From NCBI GenBank assembly GCA_015655375.1, contig JAATFD010000053.1:88024-152023 (forward strand): a stretch of 64,000 nt of DNA, read 5' to 3'. This DNA is from Actinomycetales bacterium (lineage in GTDB: Bacteria > Actinomycetota > Actinomycetes > Actinomycetales > Actinomycetaceae). The position numbers and the translations under genes are program-made. Shown here in pieces: positions 28,150 to 36,218 of this stretch. The notes under the pieces are model-generated. The model was given only the letters and a program-made list of their open reading frames with translations, searched no databases and was not told the origin of the DNA. Position 1 is the stretch's first letter, and each line of letters opens with the position of its first letter.

Positions 28150-28669
28150 GGTCAAGTCGCTGGCGTGAGTTTTGCAAATGCTCCCGACCCGGCTTGTTCG
28201 CGTCGAACACCGGGATGCTTGGCGTCGAGACGTTGACCGGAAAACGAGCGGGAACCCTCTATGAGGGTGAGTACGTCATCGCCGCTGGCGATGACCATGG
28301 CATCGTGGTCTTGGATCAGGCGCAGCGAGGCCGTGGTCATGTCGCGAGGCTCGGTGAGCGTCATACCTTCCGCGTAGAGGCGAGCTGCCTGCGTGCGTAC
28401 CTTGTCCGAGAGTTCTGGACGGCGAACGTCAATGCCTGCCGACCGGGCGATCTCCCCCGCCCGTCGCACGGTGGATGCCGAACCGGGCTGCCAGCTCACG
28501 GACGGGCACTCCTGCGATGCATCCGGCGAGGACTTCGGTCCGAGTGGGAGGCGCTCAAGCGGGTGTGAGTCTGGACGGAATTTCCTGTCGCCGGGCCCCG
28601 TTGATCGACCCTCCGAGCGTCGGTTGAACGCGTCTGAGGACACCCGCGGCGACATCGATGTGTCGCGAG
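28150..28669. other. Gene-poor segment between the MarR and oxidoreductase genes
   Basis: 520 bp with no intact gene. It holds the recombinase remnant at 28335-28545. The remainder shows scattered open frames with no recognisable homology and reads as decayed mobile DNA. Confidence 0.5.
28335..28545 (-). pseudogene. Serine-recombinase C-terminal HTH remnant, frameshifted
   Basis: On the minus strand one frame gives 'GVPVRELAARFGIHRAT' and a second frame continues 'VRRAGEIARSAGIDVRR', then 'LSDKVRTQAARLYAEGMTLTE'. Joined, they read as the paired helix-turn-helix tail typical of actinobacterial serine recombinases/resolvases. The catalytic N-terminal domain is absent and a frameshift lies at the junction near 28468. 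Confidence 0.6.
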
Positions 28670-29620
28670 TCAAGGGATGATGACGGTCCGCTCGCCCGGC
28701 GCATCCCGATGCGTCCATGCTTCCTCGATGGCAGCAAGCGAAACGGTCCGCGGGCGGATTGCCAGTTCACCCGAGGCGACCGCGGCGGCGAGCTCGGGGA
28801 GGTCGGCGCGTCGCATGTCGACCGAGCCGAACCCGCTTCCGCTGATCCGAAGCGCAGTGGATCGAAGGGCCGAGCCGTTGAGGGTGATCGTGGGTCCGCC
28901 GGTGCCGCCGATATGCACCCAGTCCAGTTGCCGGGCGTGGTCGCGGCGGGCACCGAGGATCGCTTCCATGGCGAGTTCGGCCGGCGCGCCCCAGACATAG
29001 TCGAGGACGATATCGACGTCCGCGGCTCTCACGAACGCTGTGGAGGTCGCCTCGTCGTCGGATGAGAGCACCACCGTGTCATCGGCGCCCTCGGACAGCA
29101 GCTGATCGAGGCGCTGGCGATTGCGGCCTGCCGCGATGATCCGTCCGGCTCCGAGGCGGCGCGCGGCCTTGACTGCAATGGATCCCGCCGCGCCGGTTGC
29201 CCCGATCACGAGGATCGACTGGCCCGGGGTGAAGGCTATCCGGGCGCGCAGCGCGATCCAGGAGGACATGGCCGGGTTCATGGATGCGGCGACGATCGCG
29301 GGATCGGCGTCCGCGGGCAGTGGGACGGCGGAGCGCGGGTCGATGAGAATGCGCTCGGCCAGCGTGCCGCTGCCAGGTCCGACCACATAGGCGAGCGATC
29401 CGTCTGTTCGGCGGACGACGCCGTCGATCCCCGGAACGAACGGAAGCGCTCCAGCGCTGGCATAGTGCCTGCCCGAGGCAATGCCGCGCGTGACCGGGTG
29501 GATCCCGACCGCGAGCACCTCTGCGATCTCGTGGTGGGAGTCCGTCTGCGGTGCGGGGACGGACCGGTAGTGGGGAGGTTCGCCAAACGCTTCGATGAGC
29601 GCGGCGTTGATGGTGTCCAT
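28670..29620 (-). CDS. Quinone oxidoreductase / zinc-independent medium-chain dehydrogenase
   Basis: NADPH:quinone-reductase-like member of the MDR superfamily, 316 residues. The nucleotide motif 'IGATGAAGSIAVKAARRLGA' is present and the zinc-binding Cys/His residues of alcohol dehydrogenases are missing, as expected of this branch. ATG at 29620 has 'AGGAGA' 4 bp upstream. Divergent from the MarR gene at 29694 with a perfect palindrome between them, so it is probably that regulator's target. May detoxify quinones or electrophiles (inference). Confidence 0.85.
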   Translation of the reverse strand: MDTINAALIEAFGEPPHYRSVPAPQTDSHHEIAEVLAVGIHPVTRGIASGRHYASAGALPFVPGIDGVVRRTDGSLAYVVGPGSGTLAERILIDPRSAVPLPADADPAIVAASMNPAMSSWIALRARIAFTPGQSILVIGATGAAGSIAVKAARRLGAGRIIAAGRNRQRLDQLLSEGADDTVVLSSDDEATSTAFVRAADVDIVLDYVWGAPAELAMEAILGARRDHARQLDWVHIGGTGGPTITLNGSALRSTALRISGSGFGSVDMRRADLPELAAAVASGELAIRPRTVSLAAIEEAWTHRDAPGERTVIIP

Positions 29621-29640
29621 GAGCTCTCCTAATTGGTACG

Positions 29641-29667
29641 TGGCACGTACTAGTATAGTACGTGCCA
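29641..29667. promoter_or_regulatory. Perfect 27-bp palindromic operator (12-bp arms, 3-bp spacer)
   Basis: TGGCACGTACTA and its exact reverse complement TAGTACGTGCCA flank GTA. The site occupies the centre of the 73-bp divergent promoter between the oxidoreductase and the MarR gene; binding would affect both. Confidence 0.9.
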
Positions 29668-29693
29668 CTGACTACATTGCTAGACTGAAGCGC

Positions 29694-30134
29694 ATGGGAG
29701 AAGAGGACGAGCAGGTCGCCACTGAGGTTCTGGTCCGGCTGTCGTTCACGATCAGTGCGCGTTTGGAAGCGCGTGCTTCGGAGGCAGGGCTATCGATGCA
29801 GCAGATGCGTTTGCTCGGCATTCTGCGCGACCACGAACCCACCGTGAACGAGCTTGCCGCGCACATGGGCCTCGACAAGTCCAGCGCGAGTGGGCTGGTG
29901 ATCCGCGCAGAGAACCGCGCTCTGGTGAGCAGAATTCGGCATGAACACGATGGGCGGGCGGTCCGGGTACGTCTCGAACCGGATGGCCGAGCCCTGGTTG
30001 ATGCGGGAAGCGCCCGATTCGAGAACGACATGCGTCAGGTATTCGCGGCCTTGACCGATGCCGAGCGCGCACGCTGGGTCGCCCTCACGAACCGATTGCT
30101 CGCGGCGGCGAACGAGAGCGGCAACAGCATCTGA
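29694..30134 (+). CDS. MarR-family transcriptional regulator
   Basis: Winged-helix protein of 146 residues; seen are 'EPTVNELAAHMGLDKSSASG' (recognition helix region) and the wing 'DGRAVRVRLEPDGRAL'. ATG at 29694 ('MGEEDEQ') is used; no strong RBS is visible. The longer ORF-track start would read through the palindrome. Divergent from the oxidoreductase gene; the classical layout of a ligand-sensing repressor and its detoxification target. Confidence 0.9.
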   Translation: MGEEDEQVATEVLVRLSFTISARLEARASEAGLSMQQMRLLGILRDHEPTVNELAAHMGLDKSSASGLVIRAENRALVSRIRHEHDGRAVRVRLEPDGRALVDAGSARFENDMRQVFAALTDAERARWVALTNRLLAAANESGNSI

Positions 30135-30252
30135 CTCCGCCAGCGAACGACCGAGTCTCCGCGCGCTGTCGGCGATGCTCGGGAACGTCGGACCGCCGAA
30201 GGCGCTGCCCGACCTGCGAGCAACCAGACCGACGAGCGTCGGGTCCGGACGC

Positions 30253-31017
30253 TCAACGAGCGTCGTGTGCTGCCGGGGCAGACCCCTCGCCGTGCGCTCG
30301 TCTGCGTGCGAATACCACGGCGTCCTCCAGGGTCCGGGTTTCGCCGTCCGGCAGGGTCACTGTGCGGGGGCGGGTCTCGGCGACCACGACGTCCCACATC
30401 CCGTCCTCGAGGGCGAGTTGGGTGACCTGCTCGCTGGGTGTCGCAAAGACCGGGCGATGATCGGCGTCCATCGTCGACCAGTCCGGCACCGCAGTGTGCG
30501 AGGTGACGAGCAGATGCCCGCCCGGCGCCACGTGACGTGAGGCCCGACGAAGGATGTCCTCCCGGGCCAATGCGACCGGAGAATGAAGAAAACTGGACGT
30601 GACCAGGTCGAAGTCCCGATCGGGAAGGTCCGACAGATCACCGACAAGGAACTGCGTACGTCCCGTGGTCGCCCCGCCGCCGTGGGCACCCGGTCGGTCG
30701 GAGGGCCCGTCCTCGACCTCGATCCCCGCCGTGCGGGCGGCCTCGACGGCTCGACGGATCGCGGTGGGGGAGATGTCGATGCCGGTGGCCGTCCACCCGT
30801 GTTGGGCCAACCAGAGGACGTCTGCTCCTTCACCGCATCCCAGATCGAGTGCCGTCCCGGGAGCCAGGTCGCTCGCGATCGACGAAAGGACGCGGTTGGC
30901 GGCGCCCGACCAGACCTGGTCCCTGGTTGCGTAGCGTTGCTCCCAGTAGTCGACCGGGGCGATCGTCGGCCAGGCCGCGTCGGCGGGGGAAACGGCGTCA
31001 GGTGTGTTCGCGTGCAT
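30253..31017 (-). CDS. Class I SAM-dependent methyltransferase
   Basis: 254 residues; SAM motif I 'ALDLGCGEGADVLWLAQHGW' near residue 55 and 'ATGIDISPTAIRRAVEAAR' after it, followed by 'FDLVTSSFLHSP'. TehB/thiopurine-like type by general appearance. ATG at 31017 is chosen; the ORF-track extension runs into the divergent promoter. Divergent from the cupin-type XRE regulator, suggesting regulation by it. Substrate unknown; detoxification is a guess. Confidence 0.85.
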   Translation of the reverse strand: MHANTPDAVSPADAAWPTIAPVDYWEQRYATRDQVWSGAANRVLSSIASDLAPGTALDLGCGEGADVLWLAQHGWTATGIDISPTAIRRAVEAARTAGIEVEDGPSDRPGAHGGGATTGRTQFLVGDLSDLPDRDFDLVTSSFLHSPVALAREDILRRASRHVAPGGHLLVTSHTAVPDWSTMDADHRPVFATPSEQVTQLALEDGMWDVVVAETRPRTVTLPDGETRTLEDAVVFARRRAHGEGSAPAAHDAR

Positions 31018-31049
31018 GTCCACAGCCTGCGGGGCACAGTGGAGTCTGT

Positions 31050-31074
31050 GCAAACTGGTTTGCCGAATCGGCAA
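31050..31074. promoter_or_regulatory. Two overlapping palindromes in the methyltransferase / XRE-cupin divergent promoter
   Basis: GCAAAC-TG-GTTTGC (31050-31063) and TTGCCG-AAT-CGGCAA (31060-31074) share four bases. Both are perfect. They end 8 bp before the regulator's start codon and lie in the 65-bp divergent gap. Confidence 0.7.
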
Positions 31075-31082
31075 GGAGAACA

Positions 31083-31652
31083 ATGGACAACGACGATCTC
31101 GAGAATGTGGGATCACGATTGCGGGCAGCGCGCCGAGCGCACGGACTGACTCTGGACCGTCTGGCCAGAGAGGTCGGGATGTCCGTCAGCACCCTGTCGC
31201 GCCTCGAATCCGGAAAGCGTCAGGCGAGCCTCGAACTGGTGGTGCCGCTGGCTCGACGACTGGGGATCGGGCTGGACGATCTCGTCTCGGCGCGCCGACC
31301 GCCGGATCCGCGAGTGCGCCGAGCGGTTCTGCGTCGGGGCGGGCTGCTGATTGCACCGCTCACTGCGGAGCACTCTCAGGTCAGCGCCTACCGGATCACC
31401 TATCCGAGCGGTGCGGCTCTTCCCGAACTTCGGGTTCACGACGGATTCGAATGGCTGTACGTCCTGCGAGGGCGACTTCGACTTCGGCTGGGGGAGCAGG
31501 ACCTGACACTGTCCCGGGGCGAGGCGGCGGAGTTCGACACGCACACTCCGCACGCGATGTCAGCGACGGGCGGACACCCTGCCGAGGTTCTCAGCATCTT
31601 CAACGAGGCCGGCGTGCGTATTCACACTCACACCGAGGGCGATGCCCAGTGA
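31083..31652 (+). CDS. XRE-family regulator with C-terminal cupin domain
   Basis: 189 residues: an N-terminal HTH_3 domain ('RLRAARRAHGLTLDRLAREV', 'SVSTLSRLESGKRQ') and a C-terminal cupin ('VHDGFEWLYVLRGRLRLRLG', 'LSRGEAAEFDTHTPHAM'). ATG at 31083 with 'AAGGAG' 4 bp upstream. Members of this class often regulate the adjacent divergent gene, here a methyltransferase, in response to a small ligand bound in the cupin. Ligand unknown. Confidence 0.92.
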   Translation: MDNDDLENVGSRLRAARRAHGLTLDRLAREVGMSVSTLSRLESGKRQASLELVVPLARRLGIGLDDLVSARRPPDPRVRRAVLRRGGLLIAPLTAEHSQVSAYRITYPSGAALPELRVHDGFEWLYVLRGRLRLRLGEQDLTLSRGEAAEFDTHTPHAMSATGGHPAEVLSIFNEAGVRIHTHTEGDAQ

Positions 31653-31706
31653 CATGTCGCCGCGCCGTCGCCGATGCCCGGCCGTGTTCCGAGTCACAAT
31701 GGTGTC

Positions 31707-33098
31707 ATGGTAGATACCCTCGAAGTCGGTGAGTACGAGCCTGTCGAGCGCGCGCACGAGCGCGGACGCGCGGAACGGACATCGACTCGGCGTCAGAGTC
31801 TGGCACGGCTGGTCCCCTCGGATATGGACCCGGTCAGCGTTCTTGTCGAGCAGAACGTCTCGCGCCTGCCGGACCTGGCGCCACTGCGCTTCGCACGGAT
31901 GCTGACCGATCCCTTCGCTTTCTATCGGGGAGCGGCCGCGGTGATGGCGGGCGACCTCGCGGTCTCTCCGCACACGTCGCTGAACGTCCTGTCCTGCGGC
32001 GACGCGCATGTGGTGAACTTCGGTCTCTATGCCTCACCGGAGCGTTCCGTGGTCTTCGACCTCAATGACTTCGATGAGGCCGCCGTTGCCCCGTGGGAAT
32101 GGGATGTCAAACGGCTGGTGACCAGTGTCGTCATCGGGGCGCGGCATGCGGGGCACAACCGGAAGAAGGCTCGGACTCTCGCGATGGCCGCTGCAGGAGT
32201 CTATGTCGAGGGTCTGCGCATGGTCATGGATCTGGATGTCGTCGCCCGTCACTACCTGCATGCGGAACCGGAGTTGCTCGTGGGCCGCCTTCGGGGGGAG
32301 TTGAGCGACCTCATCAGGACGACCGTGAAGCGGGCGAAGAAACGGACGTCGGAGCGGGTGGTTCGCAAGCTCACCGAGATCGGTCCCGATGGTGCAATCC
32401 GATTCCGAGAAGACCCACCGATCCTCGTTCACGTCGAGGGAGGTCGACGTGAGTTCGTCGAGTCCTCCTACCGGACCTACCTCGGCACGGTGGAGCCCGA
32501 TGTGGCTCTGCTGCTCAGCCAGTTCCGCGTGGTCGATGCCGCTCGGCGGGTCGTTGGGGTCGGCAGCGTCGGAACCCGGTGCTTTCTGGTGCTTCTGGAG
32601 GGCCCGGCCGGAGAGAACCTGGTGCTTCAGATCAAGGAGGCGACGGACTCCGTCCTCGTCGCCAACGGCGGGATCGACCAGCCCGAGGTGTTCGACCGGA
32701 CTGTGCGCGACCGCGGTCAGGGCGGTCGCGTGATCGCCGGTCAACGGATGCTCCAAGCCGTCTCGGACCCGTTCCTCGGCTCTATGCGAGCAGGGGGACA
32801 CGACTTCTACGTTCGGCAGTTTCACGACATGAAGGGCTCCGTCGACGCCGGTGCGCTCGATCTGAGGAGCTACACCGAGTACGCCCGGTCCTGTGGCGTG
32901 CTCCTGGCTCGCGCCCACGCGCAGAGTCCGGCCGCTGCCGCGGTGATCGGATACATCGGCGGTGGGGGAAGGGTCGTCGAGGCGATCGCGGACTTCGCCC
33001 TCGACTATGCGGACAAGTCCCGGGAGGATTTCGGGGCGTTGCAGGCTGCTGCGAAGTCGGGACGCATCGACGTCGAGGGCCCGGCGCCGCAGGAGTGA
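31707..33098 (+). CDS. DUF2252 protein (aminoglycoside-phosphotransferase-like kinase fold)
   Basis: Typical DUF2252 layout over 463 residues: 'DPFAFYRGAAAVMAGDLA', 'CGDAHVVNFGLYASPE', 'VFDLNDFDEAAVAPWEWDVKRL' and 'LLARAHAQSP'. The GDAHxxNFG and D-x-N-D-F-D-E motifs resemble the catalytic and metal-binding loops of small-molecule kinases, but the substrate is unknown. ATG at 31707 taken; no clear Shine-Dalgarno is visible, and the ORF-track ATG at 31674 is an alternative. Stand-alone between the cupin regulator and the repair genes. Confidence 0.85.
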   Translation: MVDTLEVGEYEPVERAHERGRAERTSTRRQSLARLVPSDMDPVSVLVEQNVSRLPDLAPLRFARMLTDPFAFYRGAAAVMAGDLAVSPHTSLNVLSCGDAHVVNFGLYASPERSVVFDLNDFDEAAVAPWEWDVKRLVTSVVIGARHAGHNRKKARTLAMAAAGVYVEGLRMVMDLDVVARHYLHAEPELLVGRLRGELSDLIRTTVKRAKKRTSERVVRKLTEIGPDGAIRFREDPPILVHVEGGRREFVESSYRTYLGTVEPDVALLLSQFRVVDAARRVVGVGSVGTRCFLVLLEGPAGENLVLQIKEATDSVLVANGGIDQPEVFDRTVRDRGQGGRVIAGQRMLQAVSDPFLGSMRAGGHDFYVRQFHDMKGSVDAGALDLRSYTEYARSCGVLLARAHAQSPAAAAVIGYIGGGGRVVEAIADFALDYADKSREDFGALQAAAKSGRIDVEGPAPQE

Positions 33099-33114
33099 TG
33101 CCCGTCGGGGGAGC

Positions 33115-33789
33115 TCACTCCTCGACGGTGATCCCGAGATGGGCGGCCAGGTGGGGCGCGAGAAGCGCCAGCTGCTCGGCGGTGATGGTCGCGCCGCGCA
33201 GGCTGCCGAGACCGCCGATCACCGCGAGGGCGGCACCCCGAAGATCGAGGTCCACCAGACGCGCTCGGTTGACGTCGAGCTCATGGATGCGCGTGCTCTC
33301 GAATCCGACGCGTTGGACGGTGGCCCCGCCGAGATCGAGGTTCTCGATGATGCAATCGGTGAAGACAACGTCGCGCAGCGTCGCCGCCCGCAGGTTGACG
33401 AAGCCGAGCTTGCATCCGACGAAATGGACCTGACGCAGCCCGGACTGGTGGGCATCGACCGCGCCGAGACGGCCGGTGACCTCGACGTTCGTCCAACCGG
33501 TGCGCACGGCGTCGACATCGGGACAGTCGATGCCGTCGACGACGACCTCGGTGAGGACGGAGCCGTCCAGCGTCGCTCGTTCTGCCCGGATCGACCGGAG
33601 TCGGAGGCCGTCGAGGCGGGCGTCGCTGAGGTCGAGGTCGTCGACCGTGAAGGGCTCGAAATCCATCGCCTCGAGATCCGCTCCAGCCCGCAGATCGTGG
33701 GGGTTCCCGTCGCCCAGGTGCCGAAGATCGATCCTTCGGAGTCGGGGAGATTCGAGCGGGTGCTGTGAGGATGCGGAACGCGGTGGCAT
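33115..33789 (-). CDS. Pentapeptide-repeat protein
   Basis: 224 residues with the A(D/N)LxX periodicity over the middle part: 'DLDLSDARLDGLRLRSI', 'FVNLRAATLRDVVFTDC', 'ENLDLGGATVQRVGF', 'ARLVDLDLRGAAL'. Such proteins form right-handed quadrilateral beta-helices; some mimic DNA and protect gyrase, but many have no known role. Third gene after the Ada-AlkA fusion and ogt (11-bp gap), so probably co-transcribed with alkylation repair. ATG at 33789 chosen; an ATG at 33819 overlapping ogt is possible. Confidence 0.88.
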   Translation of the reverse strand: MPPRSASSQHPLESPRLRRIDLRHLGDGNPHDLRAGADLEAMDFEPFTVDDLDLSDARLDGLRLRSIRAERATLDGSVLTEVVVDGIDCPDVDAVRTGWTNVEVTGRLGAVDAHQSGLRQVHFVGCKLGFVNLRAATLRDVVFTDCIIENLDLGGATVQRVGFESTRIHELDVNRARLVDLDLRGAALAVIGGLGSLRGATITAEQLALLAPHLAAHLGITVEE

Positions 33790-33799
33790 GGATGGGAGC

Positions 33800-34411
33800 T
33801 TACTGGTGGGCTGGTGCATCTCCGGAGGCGGTGGTGGACGCCGAAGCGTCCCGCTCCAGAGAGCCGGGTCCGGCCTCGCGCTCCAGGAGGTGCTCTTTGA
33901 GCGCGAGTCCGTAGCGAAATCCCCCGAGGCTGCCATCCGTTCGGATCACGCGGTGACAAGGAATGAAGAGGGCGGCTGCATTCATCGCGCATGCTCCCGC
34001 CGCCGCGCGCACGGCACGAGGCCGACCCGTGCGCACCGCGAACTCCGCGTAGGTGATCGGGCCCCCTGGAGCGACATCCCGCAGGACGTCCCAGGCGTGG
34101 GAACGGAATGGTCCGGAGGATTGGCGGACGCGAACTCGGCCCGGAGCGCCGAGGTCACCCCCGTAGTAGTCGCCGACAGCGGCGATCGCGACGGACACGA
34201 TACGCGGTCGGGGGCTCGTCCCCTTGGCGTCGAGGGCCGCGACCTCGTCGGATGCGGGACGCAGCCTCGGGTGCACAAGAGCGCACAGCGCTTCCACATC
34301 CTCGGTCCACCCGGATGCGAGGACGGCATCGTGGGAGGCGACAACGGTGAAGGGACCATCGGGGGTGGCGATCGTCGTGGCGAACGCGCCGGGATCGGGG
34401 GACGGGGTCAT
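33800..34411 (-). CDS. ogt: Methylated-DNA--protein-cysteine methyltransferase
   Basis: Suicide repair protein that takes the alkyl group from O6-alkylguanine. Active site 'FIPCHRVIRTDGSLGGFRYG' with the acceptor Cys in PCHRV is intact, preceded by the DNA-binding region 'PGGPITYAEFAVRTGRPRAVRAA'. 203 residues. ATG at 34411 has 'GAGGAGAACC' upstream and overlaps the stop of the Ada-AlkA gene (ATGA), so the two repair proteins are made together. Confidence 0.95.
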   Translation of the reverse strand: MTPSPDPGAFATTIATPDGPFTVVASHDAVLASGWTEDVEALCALVHPRLRPASDEVAALDAKGTSPRPRIVSVAIAAVGDYYGGDLGAPGRVRVRQSSGPFRSHAWDVLRDVAPGGPITYAEFAVRTGRPRAVRAAAGACAMNAAALFIPCHRVIRTDGSLGGFRYGLALKEHLLEREAGPGSLERDASASTTASGDAPAHQ

Positions 34412-36102
34412 GAGGTTCTCCTCGGAATCGACAGGGGTGGCGATGTGTGTGTGGTGGCTGTGGCGGCCCGCCACAGGTGGATCACGGCATAGGAGCGCCA
34501 GGGCGCCCAGGCGTCGGCACGATCGGCAAGCGTGGCATGGAGGCGACGGAGCGGGGGTCGAGAGCCTCCGTCGGGAGTCAACGAGCCGATGAGTCCGACC
34601 GCCCGCGCGCCCGCCAGGAGGGCGACGTCCCCCGTGAGCCAGACGTCCGGATCGTTGAAGAGACGCAACACGACGTAGGCGGTTGTCCACGGTCCGATTC
34701 CGGGCCGGGCCAGGAGGCGCTCGCGCACGTCGGCCGGCTCCATGGCCTGATGGATGGTCAGCTCACCGGCCTCGAAGGCGCGCGCCACGTCGATGACGGC
34801 TCGCAGCTGCGCGCCGGGAAGGCGCAGCGGCCGATCCGGGTCGAGCGTGTCACCGGTGTCTGGGCGCGTCAGCGCGGCGATCGAGGCCGTGGCCGGGAAC
34901 AGTCGTGTCAGCCCCGGGATCGATGAGTGGACGGGTTCGCCGATCTCAGCGGTCAGGCGGGACAGGTGCGCGCGTGCCGTCGTCACTGAGATCTGCTGAC
35001 CGACCATCGCGCGGACGACCAACTCCTGCGGGTCGACCGCGCCCGGCAGTCGCACTCCCGGTGTTGCCGCGACCAGGGGAGCCAGGGCGGGGTCGGAGGC
35101 GAGCGCGGAGTCGATGGCGCGTGGATCGGCGTCGAGGTCGAGCAGTCGCCGGGCGCGCGCGACCGCGGGAGTCACGTCGGCCAGGGAGGACAATTCGAGG
35201 TGCGCCCGAACGCTCCACGTTCTCAGACCGTCGCTTCCACCGGGGGTTGCCACGAGGTCGAGGGCGCCCGGGCCATGGGGGAGCATCAGTGTCCGGGCGT
35301 AGCGCAGGCGATCCGGGGTGCCCACCTCTGCGATCTCGACGCCAGTGATCGCGCGCTCGGCGAGGAAGCGGAAGACGCCGACGGCGTCGAAGGGAGAGCG
35401 GACCGGCAACTCGACGTCGAGGGGAACCGAGGGGAGCTGTGCACCCGAAGGAGTGCTGCGCTCGGCGGATGGGGGAAGCGCGGGTCCGTGCCCACGGAAT
35501 CGAGCACGGACCTCGCGCGGGCGTTCGGCGAAGATCTCACGGAAGGTGTCGTTGAATTGTCGGACCGAGCCGAATCCGGCGGCGAAGGCGACATCGGCGA
35601 TCGACAGATCGGTGGAGGTCAGCAGGGAACGAGCGGTCTGAACGCGTCGAGCGCGGGCGAGCGCTCGCGGTCCCGCCCCCAGTTCGGCAACGAGCAGCCG
35701 TTGGACGTGTCGGGGCGAATGCCCCAGACGCGACGCGAGAGCGTCCACACCTTCGCGGTCGACGATGCCGTCCTCGATCAGGCGCATCGCCCGAGAGACG
35801 AGGTCGTGGCGAAGGTTCCATTCGGGAGTGCCGGGCGAGGCATCGGGGCGGCAACGGCGACAGGCGCGGAACCCTGCCTGCTGCGCCGCGGCGGCCGTCA
35901 GGAAGAAGATCACGTGGGCAGGCATCGGCGTGCGGGCCGGGCATGAGGGCCGACAGTAGATCCCAGTGGAGGTCACCGCCGTGATGAACTGTCCGTCGAA
36001 GCGCTCGTCCCGGGCGGAGATCGCGCGGTAGCGCCGGTCGAACTGGGGATCGCCGAGGGCGCAGCGTGCGGGCACGTCGCTCGTGGTTCCCTTGGGACTC
36101 AT
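34408..36102 (-). CDS. alkA: Ada-AlkA fusion: Ada metal-binding/AraC domain plus DNA-3-methyladenine glycosylase II
   Basis: 564 residues in three parts. Residues ~20-95 are the Ada zinc domain with four Cys ('GIYCRPSCPAR' and 'CRRCRPD'), whose first Cys in E. coli Ada accepts a methyl group from phosphotriesters. Residues ~110-205 are an AraC-type HTH ('LASRLGHSPRHVQRLL', 'VAFAAGFGSVRQFNDTFR'). The remainder is an AlkA-type HhH-GPD glycosylase with 'GIGPWTTAYVVLRLF' and catalytic Asp in 'WLTGDVAL'. It probably senses alkylation, activates its own operon and excises 3-alkyladenines. ATG at 36102 with 'TGAGGAC'; a TTG at 36114 is possible. Confidence 0.94.
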   Translation of the reverse strand: MSPKGTTSDVPARCALGDPQFDRRYRAISARDERFDGQFITAVTSTGIYCRPSCPARTPMPAHVIFFLTAAAAQQAGFRACRRCRPDASPGTPEWNLRHDLVSRAMRLIEDGIVDREGVDALASRLGHSPRHVQRLLVAELGAGPRALARARRVQTARSLLTSTDLSIADVAFAAGFGSVRQFNDTFREIFAERPREVRARFRGHGPALPPSAERSTPSGAQLPSVPLDVELPVRSPFDAVGVFRFLAERAITGVEIAEVGTPDRLRYARTLMLPHGPGALDLVATPGGSDGLRTWSVRAHLELSSLADVTPAVARARRLLDLDADPRAIDSALASDPALAPLVAATPGVRLPGAVDPQELVVRAMVGQQISVTTARAHLSRLTAEIGEPVHSSIPGLTRLFPATASIAALTRPDTGDTLDPDRPLRLPGAQLRAVIDVARAFEAGELTIHQAMEPADVRERLLARPGIGPWTTAYVVLRLFNDPDVWLTGDVALLAGARAVGLIGSLTPDGGSRPPLRRLHATLADRADAWAPWRSYAVIHLWRAATATTHTSPPLSIPRRTS

Positions 36103-36218
36103 GTCCTCAGTCAAGCAGCTCGCGGCAGTTGATGTCTGGCGGGTTTAGGACATGGCGGTGGGGAGGACTGGACCCTCACGCGACGTCAGGGATCACACTG
36201 TCGTTCCAGGAGGTGGGC

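Noticed and set aside
28152-28718. 188-codon ORF after MarR as a real gene
   Set aside because: The recognisable HTH pieces are in two frames, showing decay; reported as a remnant instead.
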